NCBI GenBank assembly: GCA_950097015.1
Contig: CATNEN010000029.1
Location: 6,901,501 to 6,965,500, forward strand
Source of the DNA: Macrostomum hystrix
Taxonomy: Eukaryota > Platyhelminthes > Macrostomidae
Reading direction: 5' to 3'
DNA: 64,000 nucleotides
Shown: piece after piece, positions 23,601 to 32,125 of the stretch
How the letters are laid out: each line of letters opens with the position of its first letter
Numbering within the stretch: position 1 is the first letter of the stretch
The notes under the pieces: generated by a model
Told to the model about the DNA's origin: nothing
The model's input: the letters and a program-made list of their open reading frames with translations, nothing else
The model's database searches: none
Translations under genes and position numbers: made by a program

Positions 23601-24871
23601 GCAGACGCAATTTGCGTCACCTGATTGACCAGCAGCAGCGGCTCAAACCGTTAATTTCTGCTGTAATCGATCGCCCCTGTGTGATGATTCATTTCTCTGC
23701 TAAGATATTCTTTCTTTTCTGAATTGGATTCTAATTTGTGAGTAGAAACTAATTACTGGCAAATTTAAAAGTAAAGAAGGCTTCAATACAAATAAAATTA
23801 GCATTAAAATTACGACAGTCTATGGGTGACAGTCAATGAGTGATGTCAATGCGCGATAGTCTATGGTGACTATCGGGGACAGTCTATTGGTGACAGTCTA
23901 TGGGTTACAGTCTATTGGTGACATTCCAGATGGGTGACAGTCTATGGTGACAGTCTATGGGTGACAGTCTATGGGTGACAGTCTATGGGTGACAGTCTAT
24001 GGGTGACAGTCTATGGTGACAGTCTATGGGTGACAGTCTATGGGTGACAGTCTTTGGGTGCCAGTCTATGGGTGACAGTCTATGGGTGACAGTTTGGGTA
24101 ACAAATAATATGTATTTTTGTCTGGTACAATAAAGTACTCGCATAATACTATGAATTAGTAATGACAAAACCTATCTATCCTAGTCCTTTTGAATCAGGC
24201 ATAGCCTCATTAAAATCCCAATAGAATGTCTAGGTACCCCCCAATCAGTGTTTGCTAAAGGACTTTACAGCTCTCACTCTTTGGAAGTCGATGTCTTTAA
24301 AAGCGCGGAATCAAATGGAGTCATATTTCAAATATAAAATCGCGAATCTCGAATCCTATATCACCGTATCCATTATTACGAAAGACGAAATCGTTAGACC
24401 ATCAATAATCAATAAGCTCTAATCACAGGAGACCAAAACACGAAAATTCCCAAATCAGAAATTTCCGAATTAGAAATCCCCAAATCAGAAATCCCAGAAT
24501 CAGAAATCCCCAAATCAGAAATCCCTGAATAAGAAATCCCCGAATCAGAAATCCCCGAATCAGAAATCCCCGAATTAGAAATTAGAAATCCTGAATTAGA
24601 AATCCCTGAATCAGAAATCCCGAATCGTAAATCTCGTCACTAAAATCTCAAATGAATTTCAGAATCGTGTCATTTATTCCTGGAAAATTTCGACAATTCT
24701 CACCTTGATTTCCTTGTTCGCCTCTTCATTCTGTCGGTCGTCAGTAATCGCTGCTGTCTTCTCCCCCAGTTTCTGAGCTGCGTTGTCCCCCAGTGTCGCC
24801 CGGAAGCCATTGTTGCGATCGGTCTTGACCTCGGCGCCGATGCTGGCTTCGCGGCTCCCGTTGCAGCCCAT
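5531..24871 (-). CDS. PDE8: cAMP-specific phosphodiesterase 8, 5' part (8 coding exons, 3' end outside window)
   Basis: PDE8 hydrolyses cAMP; the mammalian enzymes are high-affinity and IBMX-insensitive, with an N-terminal receiver-like domain and a PAS domain before the HD catalytic domain. Eight minus-strand exons splice in phase: 24871-24704, 18151-18089, 16318-16065, 15293-15251, 15153-14986, 6779-6642, 6446-6358 and 5634-5531, encoding about 342 residues. Evidence for the family: an MGC start (myristoylation/palmitoylation pattern, as in vertebrate PDE8A), the ILLVF..ED receiver start and VIVDRR segment, and a PAS domain read across exons 5-7 ([21 protein letters not shown], then [17 protein letters not shown], then KEW.G....KRKSG..VQ...IVPVKG). 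Exon 8 continues with [12 protein letters not shown], matching the family's RHYVSIIR. No HD-domain exon was found in 1-5530, so the gene is partial here. All donors are GT and all acceptors AG. The fifth intron is 8.2 kb and contains a complete LINE. Confidence 0.88.
5850..6290. repeat. 16-bp GT-rich minisatellite in PDE8 intron 7
   Basis: Units gtgttgtctagggtgg and gtgttgtctggggtgg repeat about 27 times with a 16-bp period and a few truncated units. This array fills most of the 723-bp intron between PDE8 exons 7 and 8. Confidence 0.93.
6358..6446 (-). CDS. PDE8: PDE8 exon 7 (PAS, later strands)
   Basis: 89 nt from acceptor CTGTCGCAG to donor GCGCGG|GTGAGT, leaving in phase 2. It encodes [17 protein letters not shown] and then a strand ending IVPVKGRRG, matching the KEWQG...KKNG..IQQ..KIIPV pattern of PDE8. 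Confidence 0.88.
6642..6779 (-). CDS. PDE8: PDE8 exon 6 (PAS core)
   Basis: 138 nt (46 codons), phase 0, acceptor ATCCGCAG and donor AAG|GTGTGA. It starts [19 protein letters not shown], the classic PAS core (N.A.....G....E..G), and ends NVLRKGK. It continues exon 5 exactly where the PDE8 PAS domain requires. Confidence 0.9.
7062..7075. repeat. 14-bp target-site duplication, left copy
   Basis: tcgtggggaaccgc, repeated exactly at 13127-13140. The two copies bracket the LINE and define its ends. Confidence 0.8.
7371..7494 (+). repeat. tandem 97-bp duplication in the LINE 5' UTR
   Basis: A 27-bp block beginning ggtgtcaccctttgacc is identical at 7371-7397 and 7468-7494, within a longer imperfect 97-bp repeat whose left part begins tacctct. 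Repeated 5' UTR monomers carry the internal promoter in several LINE families, so a promoter role is plausible but unproven. Confidence 0.75.
7743..9290 (+). CDS. LINE ORF1 protein (gag-like, 515 aa)
   Basis: I choose the ATG at 7743; an upstream in-frame TTG would add four residues. The first 160 residues are Ala/Pro/Gly-rich and disordered, with a basic KRRRR patch near residue 60 that could be a nuclear localisation signal. A folded middle (about 165-335) has the motif [10 protein letters not shown] and then alternating strands, reminiscent of the RNA-binding-like domain (DUF4780-like) of arthropod LINE ORF1 proteins. The tail is again low-complexity and ends with an acidic EEED. No CCHC zinc knuckle is present. 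By position it should bind the LINE RNA and form the ribonucleoprotein. High GC and strong codon bias differ from the AT-rich surroundings. Confidence 0.82.
   Translation: MASSPSTAPAEDTMVPEAIHAAAPGLAGPATATNAALPNSRDDRGAKRSTTSGAAKRRRRMLAHGTSAPLTKDQAQARGAEGALPRAGAGAGGLVPPAQAPARGGAHDAPRPGSRAKEGPAPIRTAARPEGEAEAEGPVPTADADPEGGDATGQGPGPQATYAAIARRQPAVIITGRDGKRLSSEQLSDICRNIDAMLWQLQLKGEPLAVGASATRESCFVVWPGDAESGRRLLELLPTQSWAAGLEFLRENEPPKTKRHRIFVPAKSVVTSAEDLRRGLIAMNRELPTAGLIVHRTILRPDGTGFTAILGLSEQWTRRYPDGANICIGLWKTKIFAFEADKTRGQTGPTTVPANEGSSDPKAGTGGRAQSSRQKRPERAIAGSSERRPARVTKRRGLLQRASEVVRTAKMAQLRAEMRGGPPGQAPQPRATGEASEVPSSIEQGPSSAPPTAQGAVSAPVEGDSGPGLGAGGGDWAADAVEFPSPARGLGTEEPMATDIDPEEEDRLLAGSPSK
9303..13007 (+). 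CDS. LINE ORF2: APE endonuclease, reverse transcriptase, RNase H (1,234 aa)
   Basis: It starts with ATG 12 bp after the ORF1 stop. Residues about 10-225 form an APE-type endonuclease: the NTQ start, QEPW near 38, [11 protein letters not shown] near 138, and SDH at 214-216. The reverse transcriptase follows, with KAPGPDG, then [11 protein letters not shown], then the YADD catalytic box at 668-671. RNase H has the full acidic set D941 (YTDGS), E979 (NEM), D1005 (HSDS) and D1057 (MADEL). The C terminus has a CCHC-type motif (C-x2-C-x7-H-x4-C) near residue 1160, as in Jockey, R1 and I groups. No stop or frameshift interrupts it. It would nick target DNA and prime reverse transcription there. Retained RNase H argues against CR1 and RTE groups. 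Confidence 0.96.
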   Translation: MMIPGISCLQVNTQHCVAASVNLMRTTERMMPGLVLVQEPWLSKNKPSNIPAGYDCFCMADSVRPRSLIYAAKALNAWMRPDLSNGDICVIQSAHIVPNKLTLVASAYLAGDAPVVSDTLVALCEFARARNFELLLAGDVNSHHTHWGSSKINDRGEELLAFVSGTPLNFCNVGNTPTFDNGRWAEVLDVTLASPGILPRVLGWEVWETESSLSDHRFIRFNIGTPDKKQKPIWRRNVRNTDWPAFSQKLHEGLRDSDPSMAMETTQDLDGVAALLGGAITEAYEMACPLKAYKGKKSAPWWNPELGVLRRRAKALQRKLKTSHDPDDKEAYTRAIHEFKGRVRRAKADKWRQYCEGLEGSRPTARVVKALTNDRFSKLSSIKKPDGSITERPEETLELMLGHFFPSVPAHFGPDDHSRGGQGLAQSLVTNDRIVRAAKSFNPFKAPGPDGIYPAFLHEAVKNGRFLHLLCRLLRACIVLGYVPARWHEARVVFIPKPAKGDYRSVKSYRPISLTSTCLKLMERLVLWRLLTVELGRAPLSPNQHAFRAGRSTESALHCIVETLEKAVLGSGFALAVFLDIEGAFDNVIFEAFEKALVSRATHPHLVRWVMYMIRNRHVVAHLEGRVLSAPVLKGGPQGGVLTPLLWNLVMDELLKSTRPDPVLKVGYADDVTAICAGPSAETTRDLIQGFINRAVRWADQCGLRLSESKTVAVMFTSRLRWTIEPLTLYGKNIAMEKQVRCLGILLDHRLNWTPHITTKAKRALAILAQVRRAVGTTWGLTPKNLWWIYTAIIRPSVAYAGLIWASAMSIQKNLEALYRVQGRACRMTLGAPPSTPFEGMNAFLNATPIDIFVKGEAAKSTRRLLDAGVSFQNSRAFSKRSLLPHSDLCLKTLGECGGLTILSDGAPATLLRSHRYKVSIFPRNEVKDCWDDPAVHCYTDGSLMNGKSGFGVCVASGGEVLWTHSQHCGKSSSVFQNEMLAISFCAAELRQRQLAGRRIFFHSDSQAALKALSRCTSRSRTTLDCNTQLNGLAQSNKVELMWIPGHAGLTGNEMADELAKAGAASSLMGPGPESPIPASVVNSSINHWMETQHRRRWSSTLNCRQSRAAVPTPSSNLRKALLRLNRRDLRAVTMALSGHGCFTRHRYLQGHVPEETCPFCCSGRENAEHFICHCPAFTRARLKHLGPAPTLAEACSPENIPQLAHFLRDTGRADFFPAYGEEDRAAEPTDGPP
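13127..13140. repeat. 14-bp target-site duplication, right copy
   Basis: Exact copy of 7062-7075, directly after the LINE's taagtcaagtaagtcaag tail. Confidence 0.8.
13141..14004. other. PDE8 intron 5, unique part
   Basis: Intronic sequence between the LINE and the next array. No exon, RNA gene or repeat seen. Confidence 0.5.
14005..14865. repeat. 16-bp purine-rich minisatellite in PDE8 intron 5
   Basis: Units gagatgagacagggga and gagatgagacacggga, about 53 copies, with higher-order duplication: the block around 14,040-14,120 recurs near 14,360-14,440. It ends just upstream of the PDE8 exon 5 donor. It keeps all three minus frames open over more than 200 codons. Confidence 0.95.
14986..15153 (-). 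CDS. PDE8: PDE8 exon 5 (receiver-PAS linker and PAS start)
   Basis: 168 nt, phase 0 at both ends, acceptor CAACGCAG and donor TTCAG|GTTTCT. It encodes a Cys- and Ala-rich helix followed by [21 protein letters not shown], the first PAS beta strands. Human PDE8 has FTAL......AIEITS...IQ in the same place. The following intron is the 8.2 kb one with the LINE. Confidence 0.88.
15251..15293 (-). CDS. PDE8: PDE8 exon 4 (receiver domain end)
   Basis: A 43-nt micro-exon between acceptor CCTTGCAG and donor ATG|GTGAGC. It completes the split alanine codon and encodes [14 protein letters not shown], equivalent to the LPLLHAGF turn at the end of the PDE8 receiver domain. Confidence 0.8.
15415..16020. 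repeat. 16-bp minisatellite with two variant blocks in PDE8 intron 3
   Basis: The first block (to about 15,860) has units ctgtcaataatcccat. The second (15,860-16,020) has units of the type gtgaaaaatcccatct and then shorter ones. The shared core atcccatct shows that both blocks derive from one monomer. It almost fills the 771-bp intron. Confidence 0.93.
16065..16318 (-). CDS. PDE8: PDE8 exon 3 (receiver-like domain)
   Basis: 254 nt from acceptor CGTTCCAG to donor GCCGC|GTGAGT, ending in phase 2. It begins [18 protein letters not shown] and contains the HDLVIVDRR strand, where a receiver domain carries its aspartate. It ends [12 protein letters not shown], matching the AVV..V segment of human PDE8. 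Its conserved spacing makes it one of the strongest exons of the gene. Confidence 0.88.
16436..17075. repeat. 24-bp minisatellite in PDE8 intron 2
   Basis: Units of the type caacaaccccactcctcaaccacc and a variant with ctcgcc, about 27 copies. The period divides by three, so frames on both strands stay open over about 220-320 codons; these are artefacts of the repeat. Confidence 0.95.
17640..17935. repeat. 21-bp pyrimidine-rich minisatellite in PDE8 intron 2
   Basis: Units of the type cctcttcttccctctcaccc, mostly 21 bp with some 15- and 18-bp units. Strong strand asymmetry; the minus strand would read as Glu/Arg/Lys repeats. Confidence 0.9.
18089..18151 (-). CDS. PDE8: PDE8 exon 2 (linker before receiver domain)
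   Basis: 63 nt, phase 0 at both ends, between acceptor TTTCCCAG and donor TCG|GTGAGT. It encodes 21 residues ending [11 protein letters not shown]. Joined to the next exon's ILLVF, this reproduces the PDE8 spacing of a short amphipathic linker running directly into the first receiver-domain beta strand. It is the least family-conserved exon, so its support is mainly splice sites, phase and position. Confidence 0.7.
18186..18335. repeat. 36-bp tandem repeat, about 4 copies
   Basis: Units beginning actggtgaaaaactgaatgg repeat about four times in PDE8 intron 1, close to the acceptor of exon 2. Confidence 0.9.
19062..19352. repeat. 22-bp tandem repeat, about 13 copies
   Basis: Units ggtaactgactatgggatttca and a ggttactg variant, in PDE8 intron 1. 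Confidence 0.93.
19646..19935 (-). mobile_element. tRNA-derived SINE, copy 2 (most intact)
   Basis: About 290 bp in minus orientation. The tRNA-like head at 19,860-19,935 has an A-box-like TAGCTTAGTGG and a perfect B box GGTTCGATTCC. The loop resembles a valine-type anticodon, but the anticodon stem has mismatches. The body includes the phrase ttcagtccatggactgg, found in every copy in this window. Transcription would be by RNA polymerase III from the internal promoter. Confidence 0.88.
20630..21735. repeat. 14-bp minisatellite, about 79 copies
   Basis: Unit tgggtgacagtcta with variants (tttgggtgacag, tctattaatgacag, tctataggtgacag) arranged in recurring blocks, indicating higher-order duplication. 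It lies in PDE8 intron 1. The same unit forms a second array at 23,815-24,095. Confidence 0.96.
22475..23095. repeat. 67-bp tandem repeat, about 9 copies
   Basis: The phrase gaagcaggatg recurs at 22,479, 22,546 and 22,613 and onward with a 67-bp period. Units share the phrase gctgaacagcagctactcg and differ by few bases. In PDE8 intron 1. Confidence 0.95.
23815..24095. repeat. second array of the 14-bp tgggtgacagtcta unit
   Basis: Same unit and orientation as 20,630-21,735, but with more degenerate copies at its left edge. It is about 2 kb away, separated by unique sequence and the 67-bp array. Confidence 0.9.
24440..24625. repeat. 15-bp tandem repeat, about 12 copies
   Basis: Units cagaaatccccgaat with variants, ending about 80 bp from the donor of PDE8 exon 1. 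Confidence 0.9.
24704..24871 (-). CDS. PDE8: PDE8 exon 1 (start, lipidation motif)
   Basis: 56 codons from ATG (24871-24869) to a donor AAG|GTGAGA, phase 0. The protein starts MGCNGSRE. Gly2 and Cys3 match the N-myristoylation/S-palmitoylation pattern with which PDE8A begins, suggesting membrane anchoring. The rest is hydrophilic linker. A 5' non-coding exon or promoter was not identified upstream. Confidence 0.8.
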
Positions 24872-25144
24872 GGCAGACAGGATGGGCCGCTGAGATCGGC
24901 TTTGAGATTGTGCCAGCTAGACTTTGTGTGCCAATCTGGCTGTCTGTGTGCTCAACAGCGTGCTCACAGTAAGCCTGAAATGCATTATCATAGAGAGATG
25001 ATGCCTGATTTGAGCTGCATTCATTATCTGTGCTCAGCGAAGCTTGTGTTCGTGGCGTAGTGGTACCCGCGCAATTCAATTCCTCAATTAATAAAGATAG
25101 ATAGATAAAGAGGGAAGATAGAATTAATAGAATTGACACCCGCT

Positions 25145-25290
25145 ACAGACGGGTGTTCTGTTTTGTTCTGAAGCAAGCGGAAGTACAGGTGTCCTGCTCA
25201 AAGACACAAATAGCTTGCCGTGAGCTAAAAATCGAACTCGCGACCTCTGGGTTAGAATCCGAAGCTTTGCCCTGCGCTAAATTCGTCATG
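25145..25290 (-). mobile_element. diverged tRNA-derived SINE fragment
   Basis: The order ctgaagcaa, tgtcctgctcaaagacac, then a tRNA-like end with B-box complement atcgaactcgcgacc matches the layout of the SINE copies. The sequence is much diverged and the ttcagtccatggactgg block is absent. It may be an older subfamily. Confidence 0.6.
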
Positions 25291-25689
25291 ATTTCTCAGA
25301 TTTCTCAAACAAGAAGACAATTTAATTTATACATGTATGATAAAAAAACTAAATAAAAATGATTGCCGATTCTCTCCTAAAATAACGTATGTCCGTGCAC
25401 TGGCCTAATTCACTGCATACACTGAAGCCTGATTCCTGCAAAACAGAATCTGAGTCCTTAGCGGCGGGTTCACCGCGTGTTATTCTACAAACATGCGCCC
25501 AACACATTTAAGGCTGATTTGCTAATGAATTGCGTCGAGTGGAGCCAAGCTGATCGTGTGATGCCACTTCTGCGAGAAACACAATTAGCCTAGAGACGCA
25601 TTGGGTGCGAAGGTACGACGAGAGACGATTGAGAGACGAAAGGTACGACGAGTACCCCCGAGATTGCACATAGTGAAATACGAGTACTT

Positions 25690-28600
25690 AACTAAGGCAC
25701 CAGAGTGAGAAACAAGAGTGAGGCACCAGAGTGAGAAACAAGAGTGAGGCACCAGAGTGAGAAACAAGAGTGAGGCACCAGAGTGAGAAACAAGAGTGAG
25801 GCACCAGAGTGAGAAACAAGAGTGAGGCACCAGAGTGAGAAACAAGAGTGAGGCACCAGAGTGAGAAACAAGAGTGAGGCACCAGAGTGAGGCATGAGAG
25901 TGAGAAACAAGAGTGAGGCATGAGAGTGAGAAACAAAAGTGAGGCATGAGAGTGAGGCACTAGATTAAGAAATTAGAGTAAGACACCAGAGTGAGACACT
26001 AGAGTGAGACACTAGGGTGAGACACTAGAGTGAGACACTAGAGTGAGACACTAGGGTGAGACTCTAGAGTGAGATACTAGAGTGGGAAATGTCCAGTGTC
26101 CCTTCAATATTTTACTAGAGAGGGACACTAGAGTGAGACACTACAGTGAGACACCACAGTGAGACACCTCAGTGAGACACCACAGTGAGACACCTCAGTG
26201 AGACACCACAGTGAGACACCACAGTGAGACACCTCAGTGAGACACCTCAGTGAGACACCTCAGTGAGACACCACAGTGAGACACCTCAGTGAGACACCTC
26301 AGTGAGACACCTCAGTGAGACACCACAGTGAGACACCACAGTGAGACACCTCAGTGAGACACCTCAGTGAGACACCACAGTGAGACACCTCAGTGAGACA
26401 CCTCAGTGAGACACCTCAGTGAGACACCTCAGTGAGACACCTCAGTGAGACACCTCAGTGAGACACCACAGTGAGACACCACAGTGAGACACCACAGTGA
26501 GATACCTCAAGGAGACACCTCAGTGAGACACCTCAGTGAGACACCACAGTGAGACACCTCAGTGAGACACCTCAGTGAGACACCTCAGTGAGACACCTCA
26601 GTGAGACACCTCAGTGAGACACCTCAGTGAGACACCTCAGTGAGACACCACAGTGAGACACCACAGTGAGACACCTCAGTGAGACACCTCAGTGAGACAC
26701 CACAGTGAGACACCTCAGTGAGACACCTCAGTGAGACACCTCAGTGAGACACCTCAGTGAGACACCTCAGTGAGACACCTCAGTGAGACACCACAGTGAG
26801 ACACCACAGTGAGACACCACAGTGAGATACCTCAAGGAGACACCTCAGTGAGACACCTCAGTGAGACACCACAGTGAGACACCTCAGTGAGACACCTCAG
26901 TGAGACACCTCAGTGAGACACCTCAGTGAGACACCTCAGTGAGACACCTCAGTGAGACACCTCAGTGAGACACCACAGTGAGACACCACAGTGAGACACC
27001 ACAGTGAGACACCACAGTGAGACACCTCAGTGAGACACCTCAGTGAGACACCTCAGTGAGACACCACAGTGAGACACCACAGTGAGACACCTCAGTGAGA
27101 CACCTCAGTGAGACACCTCAGTGAGACACTACAGTGAGACACCTCAGTGAGACACCTCAGTGAGACACCTCAGTGAGACACCTCAGTGAGACACTAGAGT
27201 GAGACACCAGAGTGAGACACTAGAGTGAGACACCTCAGTGAGACACTGGAGTGAGACACTAGAGTGAGACACCTCAGTGAGACACTGGAGTGAGACACTG
27301 GAGTGAGACACTAGAGTGAGACACCAGAGTGTGACACCACAGTGAGACACTACAGTGAGACACTGGAGTGTGACACCACAGTGAGACACCACAGTGAGAC
27401 ACCTCAGTGAGACACCTCAGTGAGACACCTCAGTGAGACACCTCAGTGAGACACCTCAGTGAGACACCACAGTGAGACACCACAGTGAGACACCTCAGTG
27501 AGACACTACAGTGAGACACCACAGTGAGACACCACAGTGAGACACCACAGTGAGACACTACAGTGAGACACTGGAGTGTGACACCACAGTGAGACACTAC
27601 AGTGAGACACTGGAGTGTGACACCAAAGTGAGACACCACAGTGAGACACCTCAGTGAGACACCTCAGTGAGACACCTTAGTGAGACACCTCAGTGAGACA
27701 CCTCAGTGAGACACCACAGTGAGACACCACAGTGAGACACCTCAGTGAGACACCTCAGTGAGACACCTCAGTGAGACACCACAGTGAGACACCTCAGTGA
27801 GACACCTCAGTGAGACACCTCAGTGAGACACTAGAGTGAGACACCTCAGTGAGACACCTCAGTGAGACACCTCAGTGAGACACCTCAGTGAGACACTAGA
27901 GTGAGACACCTCAGTGAGACACCTCAGTGAGACACCTCAGTGAGACACCTCAGTGAGACACTAGAGTGAGACACCAGAGTGAGACACTAGAGTGAGACAC
28001 CTCAGTGAGACACCTCAGTGAGACACTGGAGTGAGACACTAGAGTGAGACACCAGAGTGAGACACTGGAGTGTGACACCACAGTGAGACACTACAGTGAG
28101 ACACTGGAGTGTGACACCACAGTGAGACACCACAGTGAGACACCTCAGTGAGACACCTCAGTGAGACACCTCAGTGAGACACCTCAGTGAGACACCACAG
28201 TGAGACACCTCAGTGAGACACTAGAGTGAGACACCTCAGTGAGACACCTCAGTGAGACACTAGAGTGAGACACCACAGTGAGACACTACAGTGAGACACT
28301 GGAGTGTGACACCACAGTGAGACACCACAGTGAGACACCTCAGTGAGACACCTCAGTGAGACACCTCAGTGAGACACCTCAGTGAGACACCACAGTGAGA
28401 CACCTCAGTGAGCACCTCAGTGAGACACTAGAGTGAGACACCTCAGTGAGACACCTCAGTGAGACACCACAGTGAGACACCTCAGTGAGACACCTCAGTG
28501 AGACACCTCAGTGAGACACCTCAGTGAGACACCTCAGTGAGACACCACTGTGAGACACCACAGTGAGACACCTCAGTGAGACACCTCAGTGAGACACCAC

Positions 28601-28775
28601 AGTGAGACACCTCAGTGAGACACCTCAGTGAGACACCACAGTGAGACACCTCAGTGAGACACCTCAGTGAGACACCTCAGTGAGACACCTCAGTGAGACA
28701 CCACAGTGAGACACCTCAGTGAGACACCTCAGTGAGACACCACAGTGATACACCGCAGTGAGACCAGAGACTGAG
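25690..28775. repeat. 3.1 kb array of 13-bp units
   Basis: It starts as a 26-bp heterodimer (agtgagaaacaag + agtgaggcaccag) to about 25,960. It then passes through agtgagacactag units to 26,080 and a short unrelated break. From about 26,120 it becomes agtgagacacctc and agtgagacaccac units to 28,775. A rare variant, gatacctcaagg, occurs at 26,501 and 26,826, exactly 325 bp (25 units) apart, which marks a segmental duplication inside the array. Confidence 0.96.
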
Positions 28776-31216
28776 AGACTGCGAGAAAGCATTGAAAATT
28801 CTTAAGAGTGACAGGAAGACAGTTAATGACATTTCTTTAAACTTGAACTTTTGCACTTTTAAGCAAAATTATTCTCAAACTACGCATACATTTTTGGTTT
28901 GCACTTTTATCACTGGATCTTTGCATGTCTCCCTGTATTTCATTAGTCGCTTTATCTGCTCATTTTAAATTGATTTGATATCAGTATATAGAGTGAATGA
29001 TAATTGATATACTCAAATCAAGTCTTCAATATGCGGAAGGCAGTGAAATACGAGCAAACACTTAACACACCGGAAATATATTGATTTAATTGAAGTTGAT
29101 TGATTTTAAATGATAGCAATATGCTATTGGATTACACAGCAGCAGACTCACCTAATGCTGGCATGTTTCAAACTAAAAGGTGAACGACAATAATGAGCCC
29201 GCAATGCAGCCAGTTGTGCAAGGAACAGAACTGAATTCTTGTCTTCGAATCAGGAAAACTCCATTTTGCATATGATTTATATATGCATAATTTGGCCTGT
29301 ATCCGTCTGCCGCCAGCCACCTCAGAGTCAATATTACACTCTCTTTCCAAAGTGTGCAGAAACCGTCTCCCAAAGCTGATCGAGTCCGTCACTCTCATTG
29401 GTTGTCGGTCGCTCTGCATGCCGTAGTTGGGGGGGGGGGTAAAAACGCGCCCTCATGATTTCAATTCTGATTCCTTTTCGATCCCGAGGCTTAGGTCAGG
29501 TGGTTTGGATTGTGCAGAAGACGGAGACTGGCATCGACAATATTGGATCGGATTTCTGCACTGTGTGGCGCTAATATTGTGCCTGCCACGCCTTTGTGGT
29601 TGCTGGGCCAGAGGCAGCTATGGAAGTCGCAGATTGCTTAGGGAGAGATGCATGGGATTGGATTTCAATTAGGTGCCGGTTTTTTTACTAGAACTCCCAG
29701 GCTCCCGATCTTCTCACGCTACCGGCTTCGACCGGCTCCGGTTCGGGAGCTCATCCGCAGATTAGTTGAAATTTGTCTCTGACTGATTAACAATGTTTTA
29801 CGATTCGGAATACTACACAAAATTCTGTTGTTTCCGGAAATTTTGGATACTTTTACAAACTGGGATATTCGGTAACTCAGAGATTCAGAGAATATTCGGA
29901 GATTTGGGATATTGTGTACACCTACCCCATTTGGGCCGGAGATTTGCAGCCGACAGCACAGCCACAACTATGGCTGTTCAGTCCATGGACTGGTGGGGGA
30001 CGCCACGCCCACCCTCGATAGCGCAGTTAATCCTCGTACCCATCTAAGAGGTGGGTGAACTGAAGCAATGCGGAGTTAAGTGTCTTACTAACCAGCAATT
30101 CCCGTGGAGTCGGTAATCGAACCCCAGACCTTCTAGTCGTGAGTCCGACTCTCTAACCGCTACAGACCCCGCGACTATAGAATAAAAATAAATCTGAGCT
30201 TGTTTATTGACCGAAAAGCTCTATTAACTGAACAATATACGAGTATAATCACACCTGAGCCACGGCTTCAGGTAATTTTATTAGTCCTGCCTGCCGGACT
30301 GACGTCATCATCCACTTCTCTTGGCTTCCGAGATAAAAAACACACAATACCCTGCAAAGAGGGACCGCTTTACAATTGACGTGGGGGGAATATTCGCATT
30401 GTCTGCCGAGGAGATTTAGTTTTCCGAAAACGCGCTTTTCTACGAATTGATGACTCGTCGTTGAGTGGTTTGAAAAGTCTGACATGCGTTGAAAAAATGA
30501 TCTATATTTGCATTTCAATTACAAAAATGTGATTTTGCTTTCATTAGCGGCTCTTTTAAATTTTTTTGCATCTCATATAAAATCTCTGTAAAGATTTCCC
30601 CCTCAGTCTCACACAACCTTCTTCATCTCGGAGAGAGCACTTATCCTAGAATTTTTCTACCTCTTTGTTCGGTGCTTCGGAGTGTTAATTAAAAAATAAG
30701 GGACTTTGTAATAAGGGATTTAAGGGATTTCTAGCTCGTACTTATTCGACGATAATCAAACACAAATCCTGATTTGGTTTCCTAATAAAGAACGACAGTT
30801 CAATCGACAATAAGTGTTGCGGTACAATCGCGAGAGTATTTCTCTGAACTTATAAAAAAGAAATGTCTGAACTTTAGGTAAACTAGCATGGCAGAGATTT
30901 GCATACGGATGTATGCAAATTGACTATACGACAATTTAGAACAGTGCTGTTCTACTAAATCCCAGCTTTTGAGCAGTACAGTTGATGAGCAGAGAATATG
31001 AATAAGGAAGTTATAAAGAATGCAATAAATGCGAAACGAAATCGTTTAGTAACAGTTTATTGCTCAGACCGAAATAACATTGTCGTATTTAGAGAAACAG
31101 TCAAACCTTCTCTTGCTTCAGTTGCACTAGCATAATTTTTTTTCGGCAAAACCTAATTTAGCTTGGAGAAGACAAGAGACATAGAAGTAAAAAAACATTT
31201 AAAGCGAAATTTCTAA
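28776..31216. other. AT-rich sequence upstream of PDE8, no gene seen
   Basis: Unique sequence apart from one SINE. Short open frames (for example 29,168-29,419 and 30,249-30,518, minus) have no family resemblance I can name. A 5' non-coding exon or promoter of PDE8 could lie here but is not evident. Confidence 0.4.
29919..30178 (-). mobile_element. tRNA-derived SINE, copy 3
   Basis: About 260 bp in minus orientation. The tRNA-like head is near 30,110-30,175 with a B-box-like GGTTCGATTACC, the conserved block ttcagtccatggactgg is present, and the usual 3' end precedes a ggccg-type junction. It is more diverged than copy 2, with a damaged B box. Confidence 0.82.
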
Positions 31217-31242
31217 ACAAGCAAGCAAGCAAGCAAGCAATC

Positions 31243-31308
<66 letters not shown>

Positions 31309-31355
31309 ACATGCAAGCAAGCAAGCAAACAAACAAGCAAGCAAGCAAGCAAGCC

Positions 31356-31426
<71 letters not shown>

Positions 31427-31515
31427 CAGCAAGCAAGCCAGCAAGCAAGCCAGCAAGCAAGCAAGCAAACATGCAAGCAAGCAAGCAAACAAACAAGCAA
31501 GCAAGCAAGCAAGCC

Positions 31516-31570
<55 letters not shown>

Positions 31571-31595
31571 CAGCAAGCAAGCCAGCAAGCAAGCC

Positions 31596-31650
<55 letters not shown>

Positions 31651-31759
31651 TAGCAAGCAAGCAAGCAAGCAAGCAAACATGCAAGCAAGCAAGCAAACAT
31701 GCAAGCAAGCAAGCAAACAAGCAAGCAAGCAAGCCAGCAAGCAAGCAAGCAAGCAAGCC

Positions 31760-31802
<43 letters not shown>

Positions 31803-32125
31803 CAGCAAGCAAGCCAGCAAGCAAGCAAGCCAGCAAGCAAGCAAGCCAGCAAGCAAGCCAGCAAGCAAGCAAGCCAGCAAGCAAGCAAGCAAGCAAGCAA
31901 GCCAGCAAGCAAGCCAGCAAGCCAGCAAGCCAGCAAGCAAGCAAGCCAGCAAGCAAGCCAGAAAGCAAGAAAGCCAGCAAGCAAGCCAGCAAGCAAGCAA
32001 GCAATTAGCAAGCAAGCAAGCAAGCCAGCAAGCAAGCCAGCAAGCAAGCAAGCAAGCCAGCAAGCAAGCCAGCAAGCAAGCAAGCCAGCAAGCAAGCCAG
32101 CAAGCAAGCAAGCCAGCAAGCAAGC
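31217..32125. repeat. (AAGC)n microsatellite, about 900 bp
   Basis: Nearly pure aagc repeats with interspersed ccagc and aaac variants at irregular spacing. All six frames are open over long stretches (QASK on one strand, LLAC on the other), which is a property of a 4-bp repeat lacking stops. Confidence 0.97.

Noticed and set aside
25690-28775. A CRISPR-like or telomeric array
   Set aside because: Units are 13 bp with no unique spacers, and the sequence is not a known telomere repeat.
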